The translations under genes were made by a program, and so were the position numbers. A stretch of DNA of 64,000 bases from contig NC_037263.1 in NCBI RefSeq assembly GCF_000002425.4, positions 10,215,269 to 10,279,268 of the forward strand, read 5' to 3'. Below, piece by piece: positions 13,604-25,393 of the stretch; position 1 is the first letter of the stretch; each line of letters opens with the position of its first letter. The notes beneath the pieces were generated by a model. The model made no database searches and was not told where the DNA came from. It saw nothing but the letters and a program-made list of their open reading frames with translations. The stretch is from Physcomitrium patens (Eukaryota; Streptophyta; Bryopsida; Funariales; Funariaceae).

Positions 13604-14035
13604 AGAGGTTTGGAGTAGAGGAAAAATATAATAATATACAATTACAATGTATCTTTCTAGAAAAATCTTTTCTTTTGTAGAATGTAACCTCCCCTACCAA
13701 TCGTATGCCACTAGAACTGTGGACAATCTTCTTTATTGATGTGATAAAAATTTGTCCTTAAGTTCTCTCCTTTGTAACCAATGTTGTGTTGAATCTATCT
13801 ACTCCTGATACTTCCTACTTGAAAACACATATGTATATTTTCCCATTGCAGACTCCCTTCCCTAACTCTAAGTTTTTTTGATTTTTAATTTTTCTACATT
13901 CCCAACCTATCCAAAAAAAAATTATAATTTAAAGCACACCCTCAAGCAATCTTGTTCTCTCATCCTGCAAAATCAGCACCGCGTCATGCTGAAGCGCATC
14001 TCAAAGCCCACAAAAACCCACCCGGAAAATTTGAG
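13604..14035. repeat. Left flank of gap 1, good-quality copy
   Basis: This 432-bp stretch is repeated, with many errors, immediately to the right of the gap at 14136-14569. It ends in ...aaaatttgag just before the Ns. It holds no convincing gene. Confidence 0.8.
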
Positions 14036-14135
14036 NNNNNNNNNNNNNNNNNNNNNNNNNNNNNNNNNNNNNNNNNNNNNNNNNNNNNNNNNNNNNNNNN
14101 NNNNNNNNNNNNNNNNNNNNNNNNNNNNNNNNNNN
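14036..14135. other. Assembly gap of 100 N
   Basis: Exactly 100 N, the conventional size for a gap of unknown length. Translations running through it are meaningless. Confidence 0.98.
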
Positions 14136-14569
14136 AGGGGGTTGGGGGTGGGGGAAAATTTTATTATTTTCCATTTCCAGTGTTTCTTTCTGGAAAATTT
14201 TTTTTTTTGGTGGAAGGTACCCTCCCCTCCCATTGGTATGCCCCTGGACCTGGGGCCATTTTTCTTTATGGAGGGGATAAAAATTGGCCCTTAGGTTCTC
14301 CCCTTGGTACCCAAGGTGGGGTGGAATCTTTCTCCCCCGGATCCTTCCTCCTGGAAAACCCATATGTTTTTTTTCCCTTGGCGGACTCCCTTCCCTAACT
14401 TAAGGTTTTTTGGATTTTTAATTTTTCACCATTCCCACCCTTTCCAAAAAAAATTTTTATTTTAAGGCCCCCCCTCAGGCATTTTGGTTTTCTCACCCTG
14501 GCAAAATCAGCCCCGCGTCATGGGGAGGGGCTTTTAAACCCCCCCCCCCCCCCCCCCGCAAAATTTGAG
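14136..14569. repeat. Corrupted duplicate of 13604-14035 (assembly artefact)
   Basis: It follows the left flank base for base in order and length (434 vs 432 bp). It shows swollen homopolymers (runs of G, T, and about 19 C at 14539-14557) and scattered changes toward G and C, as in the poor tail of a sequencing read. It ends in aaatttgag and then continues as agctcattcc into normal sequence. It should not be annotated as biology. Confidence 0.85.
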
Positions 14570-16820
14570 GAGCTCATTCCTCCGGCTGGAATTCCATGAT
14601 TCTGTTTCATGCTTCGGAGCAATCCAGAACTGGAGGATAGATAACGTTGTTGAAGGTTACCATCACACGGTAATCGAGGAATCTTCCGCTCAGTTTAGAG
14701 ACGATCTCATCGAAATCTTCCAACTTGCGGGAACAAGACCCAATCAGAAAAGAAGGGAAAAATGCCTCCACTTTTCCCAGCTCCCAGCCTTTGCCATTCG
14801 CTAAGCTAATAGTACCTCAATTCAACGTTGTAAGTATAAAAATCAACTTAAATCATTCTAAAGTGACAGGAAACGCTAATTTTCAGGAAATTTAGTTTGC
14901 AACCCAATCTTCCTTATTAATTACGCCATAACATAATATTAAAACGCTGATCAGAATCGAAGCATTCATGTCATGCCTAGAGTCAATGACGCCTGCAGAG
15001 TGGCAGTCAAAAAACCATCATCAAAAATCGTGCTACGATATAGTCTGTCGGTTATGGCTTAGGGAGTCTCATCAGAAATGCACAACTTTATCTCGACAGT
15101 TGAGCTCAACTACAAACAGATTGATGTCTGATCTCGTCTCGAGAATCTTACAAATTTAAGATAAATTCTCACATGTATGATGCTACCAATGTTCAAGTTC
15201 CTCATTATACACAGGACCTCATGACGAGTTCACAATTACGAGTGACACAAGCAGTTTGGTTTATTGCCTGTATGGTTGCAATGATGTGCTCGAGCACCTC
15301 GTTACTAATTTACTGGCACTTAGTCTTAGGATGAGAATAAGTGGCCTTCAGATGTGGATTTCACGAATTTAGATGCTCGTCACTGACAATATGATTCATT
15401 CCTTGTTCGAGTATAGCTTTCGAATCAGCTTCATCCTCTCACGGCATAGACTGCGCGATTTGAAGACCACCAATACGTGTCAGATGTGAAACCAGTCTTA
15501 CCATCGTAATGGGTACTGGAATACATAGTGTCGATGCTTGCACTAAATTATACATTTCAACATGCTTCCATTAAACAAAACTGATTAAAAACTTTGAAGA
15601 GTTTCAGACACTTGCAGGTCAAAGAGGTTAAGGTTCTTATATCTACAATCCGATTGTTATGTTACGTGATGAAATCAATCGCCTAGCTGCTTCGTAAACT
15701 CTAAGTGTTTCGTTGGTCCTCAATCGTGAGAGTTTGGGACAAGACTGAAGCAGTGTCTTCATGCTTCTCACTTCGCATACAACTTGGGGCATGAGTTGGG
15801 AGGATACGCAATCTAGATCTCCTTCAAGTTTATAGATATATCATCGTCGACGCACCTCTTTCATTGTGTGACACATTCTTGTATGATACATGCAAGCACT
15901 GAAATCCAGGAAGAACTGCCGAAAGTGGAAGCCTTAACAGCACTCCAGTTTTTGGACCATTTTCCGACCTCGAAGTTTTACTCTTCAATATTCACGCTTG
16001 ATGCTAGAAATTTTGATGGCACAGTAGTAACTCAGTTTCATTCCTTTTAAGAAACAGCCTCTGCGTGTATACTCAGGCACCTTTTTCCTGAAGATCCCAA
16101 GCACTCGAAGTGTTATGTGTATGTAAGTGTATATATATATATATATATATGTATGTTTTTACATGTATATTGTTATATGTACATTGTGCTGCTTTCAAAG
16201 TAGGAGTAAACAACTTATTCTTGCACAAACATGAATTGCGACCACAACGTCGTCCCCCGCTGTCGTGATCGACACGACCATCTGTACAGAATTCGTGATG
16301 GAATGAAGCTCGATTGACTCTTGTATGAATGGAAGGTTAAGTTCGGTTCGCGTCATGTTTGTCGCAGTGATGAATTATTGTTGTTCGTGCAAAGGAAACG
16401 CCAGGCTGGTGATGAGATTCTCAAGCCAAAGTTGGATCGGTTTCAAACCTCCTGTATCTGTGCCGTGGAATGAGCAGCAGTGGTTCGAACTCTCAAACCG
16501 TTTCTAAGCAATGAATCTAGAAACCACTTTACAATTCAGCAAGTGCCACTTGTAGTAAGAATCACTAATTTAGCACACCATATCAATATACTAGATCGTG
16601 ACGTCCTCGAACAAGCCAGGCTGAGATTGGCTTGGTTGCTGTCGTCGATGTGATTTTGCTTGCGACGTCGGACTCGTCATTGATCATCACAATCGTCAGG
16701 ATTCGTCGCAACAGGCTCTTTCCAGTGGCACCCAGCTCAGATCTTAAAACTCCCATTTCATGCTCCTCCATCGAAAAGACTCCCTACGTGTGTGCAAATT
16801 AATAACAATAAGAATATGAA
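14570..16820. other. Moderate-GC region without an assignable gene
   Basis: Frames are short. A minus-strand frame around 14620-14800 stays open for about 65 codons (includes KLEDFDEIVSKLSGRFLDYR) but lacks an ATG, and an overlapping plus-strand frame is equally long. A (TA)n tract lies at 16131-16150. The region may be transcribed, but I cannot name a product. Confidence 0.35.
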
Positions 16821-16823
16821 TAT

Positions 16824-17020
16824 TTATATGGGGAATGTTAAATAGACCCAGGCCTTTACTAAATTTATCCATTTATTAAATTTATCCACCTATCATTACA
16901 TCTAGATTCACTTTTTCACTATTGGATCTTAAACCAATAAAAACTAATCACATTCATCATGATTACCATATTCTTCATCATGTATAGGCCAAAAAAATCT
17001 AGATCTATTTAACATTCCCA

Positions 17021-17025
<5 letters not shown>
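16824..17025. mobile_element. MITE-like element, copy 1
   Basis: About 200 bp bounded by imperfect inverted ends: ggggaatgttaaatagacc at 16829-16847, answered by ctatttaacattccca at 17005-17020. The interior has no coding capacity and contains tttactaaatttatccat, a phrase found again near 36165 inside a second inverted-end structure. A non-autonomous DNA transposon is the best reading. The TA-rich flanks hide any target duplication. Confidence 0.5.
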
Positions 17026-17051
<26 letters not shown>

Positions 17052-19820
17052 TATGTATATATCATAAACTAGGTCCATTGGTTAATTTAATCTATACAAA
17101 TTATCAATATGATTGGCAAATCCCACTTGTTTCAAAATAATTAAATAAATAAATAATCAATACAAACAAAAACATCTAAATCTATAAACTTCATATATTC
17201 TTTGGAGCAAGTCAAAGTCATGGAATAATACTTTAAAGAAAAGCACTTGGTTAGATGTCAACTAATTTATTTTTATTCTATGTATAATATTTAAATTTTT
17301 GTCACTTAACTAAAAACTATTCTATTTTTCAAGGAAAATGTGATATTTATTTTGAATATTTTTTAATAATATTTCTAGTATTTTTATTTTTAATATCTAT
17401 TCAAGGTTTTGTAGTTTTTTTTAGATGAGTTGCCTTCTACATTTGTTGTTTCAAAGTTCTACATAAAAAGATAAAAAAAAATACTTTGAATTAAAACTAT
17501 TTAAAATATAACATTTCTTAAAAAATAATCTACATATTTTACAAATATTATAATTTTGTTATCACATTCATTCAATATTATTAACATATATTTGTTCCAA
17601 TATAATTTATTTTTTTGTCTTCTAACTTAAAATATGCTTAATTTTGCAAGAATTTTATATCAAGATACAAAACAAATTGATCATCTTCAATAACTTGTCA
17701 TAGAATTAGAATAAATGTTATTATTTAAATCAGGCCAATATTTTTCAGAAACCATTGATTTTACTATCTTGTGTCTATATTTGATGAGATTTTAGATTTA
17801 AGATTTATATGGCTAAAAAAAAAAATTGTCTATTTAATTAGTAAGACAAATGTAGATTTTTTTTAAAAAATAACTAATCTTAGTATTTTATATTATTTTA
17901 TTTTATTCAATATAAAGAAAAAAAATGCTACTTTGGTCAAAACTAATAATTGATTGCTATCCTACAAATATCCAAATAATAGGCTTCAATTTTTCTTAAG
18001 AATTTTATCAAAATATGTAATTCTAATATAATAATTAGTTGTTTGAATAAATAAAACTAAAATTTATCCTTGAATATGGCTTATAATCTTTCTATCTTCT
18101 CATATAAAATTAAATCAATATAATAAGATATTTCTCATATTATATTATAATATTATATAATACAATGTTATATAATAAAATATTGATATAATATGATAGT
18201 TTTAAAAATACTAAGATTAGTTATTTAAAAAACATCTAAAAATATGTTTCAATTTTATTCTTAATATTATAGAAATTTAATAAAAAAATAATTTATTTTC
18301 TTTTTTTTAAATATTTTTATTTAAAAGTATAATATAATTATCTTGCAATAAATAAAATTATTCTAATCATATAATTTCAATATATATATTTATATATATA
18401 GTACCAGTTGTTTTAATGTAAGTAAAGACTATGATCTTTTTCTTTTTCATTTTCTTTTCCTTTTGACCTTTTACTTTTACTTTTACTTTTCCTTTTTCCA
18501 ATTAAAATATGTATTATCTTAGTTCTTTGTTAAGTTTAATATGTATTAATGAAGGTAAATGCAAAAAGTTTTTTAAAAAGTTTTTTAAGAAATATATTTT
18601 TAAAAAATATATTAAAAATAAATATTTTGTCTTACTTTTTTCTTTCTAAATAATTTTATTTTCTCTTTCTTATAAATAATAGACTATGCTTCAATAAAAT
18701 AACTCTAACTCAAGTCAGCTATGATCAAGGAAGACCGGTTATTATTGGCATTTATGAAATTGTTTTAAATTTGATTGAAGATATGTATATTTTAAATTAA
18801 AAAATATATAATTCTAAATATATGCTAATAAAGATATTATATTTCAAAAGAGAATAACATTCTTGAGTTATAAGTTCTTAATGAATCCTTTGCAAATGTG
18901 TGGCTTAACTTGCTGTAAATTTCAAAAATGAATATTGTTCAAAAGGCACAAATTCCTTATAATAAACATAAAATAAATTTCTACAAAATCTACCAGTATT
19001 TGATAGATTTTTTTAAAGAATTGTTCCATTTTTATCAAAAACAAATCCATTAATAAATTAATATCCACCATTTTGAGAATCAGATTTTTTTTTTGCATTT
19101 ACCTTCATTAATACATAGTTTCAATATGTGGCACACATAAGACACTAAAAATTATTTAGGTGTTGATGTAAAAATGAGAAATTTCTATATTCATATTTTC
19201 TATAAATAGAATAAATATGTAGATTATTAATTTAAAATAATAATAAATTTAAATAGTCTTATGGCATATTTATAAAAATCTAAAGTTTTAAATTTGGTTG
19301 GATGCAGTTATTTTCTTTTAATTTTTTTTGAATACAACCATTGATTTTTGTTTGCTTTAGATCTTTGTATATATCTTTGAAATGACTAGTCTTCTCACAA
19401 CGTTTTAATTAACAAATCTTTATGCTATTGGACTTTGCAACTATATATCATATTTAATTTGTATATATGAATGTTGTCCTAGCTTTAATCTATTGTTCTA
19501 AATAATATAATTCTATATCAAAAAATGACTAAATAATATATATATATATATATATATATATCTATATATATATATCTAATTTGATTTACTTATTTATAAA
19601 TATCAATTTTCATTCTATTTTTTATTTTTTACAATCCAATAAATTTATAGACACAAAAAATAGAAATTTTATCTATACTTAATTATTATATATTTACTAC
19701 AATGCCTACTTCATTACATTTTTTTTTTGTTGAAATTTTAATATTATTGGTGTACAATGGAATTGATAATTGATAAAATCCTAAAACTTCTGATTATCAA
19801 TTGAGACCAGTTTTTGTTTC
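17026..19820. other. AT-rich intergenic DNA
   Basis: Very A/T-rich, stops in every frame, (TA)n at 17024-17056 and 19537-19576. No gene seen. Confidence 0.6.
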
Positions 19821-19824
19821 AAAT

Positions 19825-19918
19825 TATATTTTTTTATAAATTATCCAATAAAGGATTTATACTTTTATTTTTTACACAAAGTATAAATCCTTTATTGGAT
19901 AATTTATAAAAAAATATA
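19825..19918. repeat. 41-bp perfect inverted repeat (hairpin)
   Basis: Arms 19825-19865 and 19878-19918 are exact reverse complements around a 12-base loop (tattttttacac). The core is aaaggatttatacttt. Transcribed from either strand it would fold into an uninterrupted 41-bp stem. It could be a fold-back transposon, a MITE, or a small-RNA precursor. Confidence 0.8.
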
Positions 19919-19920
19919 AA

Positions 19921-19988
19921 TTGCATTAACTTGATTTAACAATAAGTAAATACTTTGCATTAACTTGATTTAAAAATAAGTAAATACT
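19921..19988. repeat. 34-bp direct tandem repeat (two units)
   Basis: Units 19921-19954 and 19955-19988 start ttgcattaacttgattta and differ at one base. They lie directly beside the hairpin. Confidence 0.85.
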
Positions 19989-20294
19989 ACAAGACCATTG
20001 GATGAATTTTAGCATTTTGATTTTATCAAGATTAGTCATTTTTAAAAAAAACATCTAATAAATAATAGTTTTTTTAAAAAATTAAGTATTACTTAATGTT
20101 TATTAATCATAAAATATTATAAAATAAGTAGTATTGTAAATTTTTATAATATCATAATAATATAAAATTTTAAAAAAAATTTGATATCAAAAACTTATAT
20201 TTAATATTTATTCATATATATTTTTAAAAATAAGATTTTCTACTTTGTTTAATTTTATTTCTTTTATTCATTCTTTTCAATTTTTGTTAAATTA

Positions 20295-20342
<48 letters not shown>

Positions 20343-20625
20343 AATAACTCTAAATATTTTAACTTTTGAAAAATTCTGATAATCTCGAAAATTTATCAAA
20401 AATTGAGAAACCAATTTTATTTTATAGTGCCTAATTAAGAACCTCTAATTTCAATCAATTTTTAAATTTTTTTTATTAATTAATAAATTTAATTAATATA
20501 TGCTATGTGGCTATACATCATTGGATAAGGCTAGGCCATGTGGTTGCTATGGCAGAAGAAAGCAATTTAGATTGTACATTCCTAGGAAGGATGATTTATG
20601 TTCTACCTTCAATACAATTTTGATG

Positions 20626-20659
<34 letters not shown>

Positions 20660-21606
20660 AAATTTTTGCATCGTATGATATCAACTAACAAAAGAAGATC
20701 ATATATATACATTTACATACATACATATACCAACAATCTTGTACTTTTATGCAATCATTAATATGGTTATATAATTACACTATTTAGACTATCATAAAAT
20801 TTATCATAAAATTACCAATATTCATTTCTTATGCATTATTATACCTTTATAAAATATTAAAAAAATTATATAGGTTTATTTAACATATTTTAAAATAAAT
20901 AAAAAATATTTTTAAATATTTATTGTTTTTAATTTATAAAAATAAAAAAAATAATATTAATTATATATTTTAAGAGTTTTTATTTTATGCAAATTATTTT
21001 TAATGCAGCATTTTTAAAAGAAAAAATTGTATTTAAAAAATTTAATGATGAATACTTATCAAAGTATGTATTTTCTAAAAATATATTCAATCAATTTCTT
21101 TTTTTTGATTTTTTTATGATAATATGGATATATAAAAAAATATAGATTACTTATGTCTATGATATAGTACATTCTTTTTTTTTAATAATCAAATACATTA
21201 TTTTTTATTTAGTAATATGTATATTTTGCTATACAAATTATTTAAGTTTAAAATTAAATAGTTAGTACATTTCTTTATTCGTATTCTTTAATGCAATGAT
21301 AGAATAGTTTAAAAGGACATGTTTTATTTATATTAAAGATAAAAATTAAATTTTTTTTTTTTAGTAAATTTAAAGAAATATATAACTCTAATTATAGTTC
21401 AAAATACAAATAACACTACACACGTTTTAGACCAAATAGCTTTACTTGTGCTATTTGAATTATCTTTCTTAGTGTTCATAAACATATATTCTTTATATTT
21501 AACATAGTCTTAGATCAATCCAAAATTGATCAAAAATATATTTGTATTTATAAGGAAAAATTATAAAAAAATTTCATATAAAATTAATTAAATTATATTT
21601 AGATTA

Positions 21607-21646
<40 letters not shown>

Positions 21647-23025
21647 CTTTAGTTTATTTTATTATCTTAGCGATTACTTTTATTAAGTAGACATAATATT
21701 ATTTAAAGTAAATGGTATAATTATAAGTATAATTATATAATTATATAATTATTTATTTTTCTAAATTTATCTTCATTTATATATTTTTTAAATATATTTA
21801 TAAAATTATTTTTATAAATTGTAAATTATATTAATATTTATTTTAGAAAATAATATTAAGTTCAATTTTTTTAAGTTGTTGCATTATATGTGTTGATAAA
21901 ATTTATTTAATTTTTAATCTTAAAATATTGTAATATAATTGGAATTTTTTTAAACAAAAATTAAAAAATTATAAATAGTTGTAGTTGTATATGAACTTGA
22001 TCCAAACTTAATAGGGTCAAGACAATAAATAGCTACTAACAGAAATTCAAATAGCTACTATGAATTTTAGTAGTAATATAAGTATGTAGCAAAGTTGTTA
22101 TTATCTGCAAATTTTTTTTTGTTATTTTTATACTATTTGATGAAGAATTCTTTTAGAATTAATTTTACAAATAGAGTGTCTTAATTAATATTTAACTTAC
22201 CTAAGCCTTAATTTTTATTTTATTTATATAGTTTTTATTATTATCATTAAAGTTGATATTTATTCAATCATATTTAAAGTAGTAAAATTTATATAAATCT
22301 TCTTAACATAGATTTTATCTATAACTAATCAACTTTTTCACAAAGAATTTTTCTTAAATTTAAAAGGTTGCAAATCAACATTTATAAAAAGATACAATAA
22401 ATAAAAGTGTTAAATAAGCCTCTTTAACTTGTAATATAGTTTTGGTTGAACTTTTGAATTATCAAATTGTAGACCAACTTACGTTCAAAGTATTAAAATT
22501 CAAATTGTGGAATTATTGATAAAATAATAGAATTTAGATAGAAGATACTAAGTTTTTATGTCAATTTTTTGTTCCATAAATTTATAATTTAGATAATTTT
22601 GTTGATAAAAATATTCTTGTGGTCATTGGAGATTAGTACTTTATTTAATTTAATTTTTTAATAATAATAATAATAATATATAATATACTAATAAGATAAA
22701 TATATTTAACAATAAATAGGATTTTTTGTAATGAACGATGTTTTTTTATCATAATATAGTGTGTTAAGGTTTTTAAAGTAAAGACACTTAAATTAAACTT
22801 ATACTTATTTTTTATTCTTTAATAAACTAAATCACTTATATTATAAAATGAATGCTTCAACCATTTTGTGATAGTTTTGACAACTTTTAAGTGAAGTTGG
22901 TTTCAAATGGCATGATATATATATATACATACCTACTTATGATATATGTTAGAAGTATAGATGCTAATATTTCAATATATTTTTTTGGTTGATAATAAAT
23001 ATATTGATCATTTTTTTGAGGTTTC

Positions 23026-23062
<37 letters not shown>

Positions 23063-23640
23063 TTATTTATTTATATGTATACATATACATATATAATATG
23101 TTACAAATTTTAGATTAAATCTAATACCAAAAGACATATAATAATTGATAATAGATTTATACCATCTTTGATTTTGGCCAAAATAGCATAAAAAATAAAA
23201 TAATTTGTAATTATAATTTTCATGAAATTTCTAATTTTAAATTAATTTAAAGACATCAATTAATTAAATCTCAAGACACATAACTACTAATATTTTATAC
23301 AAAAAAATATTATTGAACAATTCAACTCAATGTCATTTTTTATTGCTAGACAATATACATATATTTAATAAATGTTACAATTTTGATTTTAACAATTTCA
23401 ATGAAATTAAAAAAAAATCTAATCCTAAAGAACAACTGTAAATTCACATGTATCATAAACCATTTGTGGTTCTAAGTTTTGTTGAGTAATCACTCAAAAG
23501 AAGATGCATTTCAATGTGTCCGTTGATTTTTTCAATTATAGCAATTTAAAACATTACATTCTATAAGTTAGGTGATTTTTGTCACAATATATATTCCATC
23601 TTTAGTTCCCCAAACCACTCTTTTCCAATTCAATCTCAAA
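19989..23640. other. AT-rich intergenic DNA with (TA)n tracts
   Basis: Extreme A/T content, microsatellites at 20297-20338, 21609-21645 and 23029-23060, and a (TTTA)n run at 20628-20655. The 62-codon frame at 20500-20688 is in a slightly GC-richer patch but its C-terminus is encoded by the tetranucleotide repeat. No gene supported. Confidence 0.6.
20297..20338. repeat. (TA)n microsatellite
   Basis: About 40 bp of pure AT dinucleotide repeat. Confidence 0.9.
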
Positions 23641-23859
23641 TAACACCTCATTTTTCAACACAACAGATGCGGCATAAGCAAGTAAAACGAAGAGAAGAAG
23701 AAGAAAAGGGGGTGGGGGTGCACTAGCAAGCAAGCAAGCAAACAAGCAACCAAGCGAGTTATGGCTTTAATGAGGCAGCCAAGTGACGTAGTGTTGGGTT
23801 CCTTCGGACAGACATGTCCCAGGTGGAGTTAGTCTTGTCCTCGTCCGCCAAGAGTGACA

Positions 23860-23905
23860 GAGAGACAGAGAGAGAATAATAATAATAATAATAGTAATAA
23901 TAAAA
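23860..23905. repeat. Compound (GA)n/(AAT)n microsatellite
   Basis: A GACAGAGA run followed by about ten AAT units. It marks the transition from AT-rich DNA into the gene island. Confidence 0.85.
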
Positions 23906-24257
23906 GACGAGGACAATGATGGCAGCAGCCTTCCCCCCTCTGGACAACTTGCTTCTCCGTTAATTGGATTGGAACCCCCATTCTCCCCGATTCTCTTCAC
24001 TGTGTGTGTGTGTGCAGCTTCATATGAGGACATTCGCTGTGTGATCAACATTTGATGTTGAAGAAATTTGGGATCGAACTTGCTGTTACTGTAAGGAATG
24101 AGCGAGATCCCTCGACGCCTTGCATGGTTCCTGGCCTATATTCAACCGCTAGTGCGCGTGAGGGTGGATTTTTCCCCTGGCTCACTGAGTAGGTAGCTCA
24201 TGAGAATCTTAGTCTTGCGCCAGCTCTGGAACTTGCGTTCCGGAGGGCAAAGCCAGC

Positions 24258-24461
24258 AGAATCTTTGAGAGTTACGGATCACTTACGGCCGGATTGAGTG
24301 CCCTTGGTATGGTGGCCGCTGCAACTAAATCGAGCGGACTGCCAAGCATCACTGACCTGAAAGAGCGGAAGAATCAAGGTCGTAAGATTGCGATGATCAC
24401 CGGCGACGACAAGTTGGCAGAACCTATGATAGAGACTGACAAAGCAGCCCGGGCGACATAA
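24258..24461 (+). CDS. Coding-like fragment, faint PanB-type likeness
   Basis: A 67-codon open frame, closed by TAA at 24459-24461, with normal-looking composition. The first ATG in frame is at 24309, leaving only 50 residues. The peptide SITDLKERKNQGRKIAMITG has the shape of the N-terminal strand and helix of ketopantoate hydroxymethyltransferases (a T/S-x-x-D/x-L...K...G-x-K-I-x-M-x-T pattern). It then diverges and stops, without the metal-binding residues of that enzyme. It may be an exon fragment, a pseudogene remnant or chance. Splicing to a partner was not found. Confidence 0.2.
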   Translation, partial: RIFESYGSLTAGLSALGMVAAATKSSGLPSITDLKERKNQGRKIAMITGDDKLAEPMIETDKAARAT

Positions 24462-24718
24462 ATAACCAAAACAACTTGTTTGATATGCAAAGTGTCTCTA
24501 TTTCATGGGGGAGATGTCAGACAGGATGCGAGAAGCTATTGTAGGTCCCCGTAGAGTCTTAGATGATGCTCAAGTATCTTCTACCCGAGCTCCAACAGTC
24601 GGCTCGGCGGTCCTTGAGGGGTGCCAATCACGGACGGAATGCTCTCCTAGTGGGCCCGATGATTCGAAGCGTCTATTCTTGAGCTGGTCAATTTTAGCCT
24701 CCGCCTCCAAGCCCTCGA

Positions 24719-25276
24719 CTAGCCAATGGCGTTTGCCGCATTAAATCTTCTCCTCTGGGAACCTAAGGGAGAGTGATGGATGCTGGGGCCTGAGCCAAAC
24801 ACTTTTGGCACATGGAGAGTCTGTAGTGTAGATTCTGTAGTGGCGGGATCGACGGGTGTCGAGCAAGAATCACATTGATTATATGGTTTGGGTGCACTGC
24901 CATGAAACGTGGATAGTAAAGTTTCAACCAGCTTCTGGTCTGAGTGTTGTTTGTTGAAATTTTCGCTTCCTAAATCTTGCGGAAGCGCAAACCTCTTTCT
25001 GCGGGGGGAGTGCTTCAAGGATGCGAATCCGAGCAAGAGCGCCTCATATTGAGGTGTAGCATTGTGTTCGAATGGTTTGTCTTTCCCCGATCGAACTATC
25101 CTGGTCCCATGCGCAGTTTCTGGGGCTTTGCAACAATCGACATGTTTACCTAGGATTAGGGCTTTGCATTCAGAGGCAATGCTAAAGAAGAAGCACATGA
25201 ATGCGAAGGACTTGAACGTGAGGCAATGGAACGGATCTGAGCTACGTATTACTCCTTCACCTAGACCCGTGTTCAT
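24719..25276 (-). pseudogene. Open frame with RNase H-like patch, possible retroelement relic
   Basis: An ATG-initiated frame of 185 codons. Most of it is unrecognisable. Residues around 70-90 read FEHNATPQYEALLLGFASLK, reminiscent of the conserved N-x-A-E-Y-E-A-L-L-x-G-L patch of RNase H in plant gypsy polyproteins. No catalytic acidic residues can be placed around it. It lies divergently, 118 bp from the start of the membrane-protein gene, so it may overlap that gene's promoter. A degenerate gag-pol fragment or a spurious frame are both possible. Confidence 0.25.
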
Positions 25277-25393
25277 CGTCTAATACTGAAGTGGTGGTCC
25301 TTGTCAAACTGCTGCATACTTGACGTTTTGACAGCAATAGTCAGTATCTTGTGGGGTTTAACTGAAGCAGTTCCTGCTGAGGAAAGCATCAAA

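Noticed and set aside
13878-14398. Open frames on both strands spanning the N run at 14036-14135
   Set aside because: Translations pass through unknown bases and the corrupted duplicate; not real.
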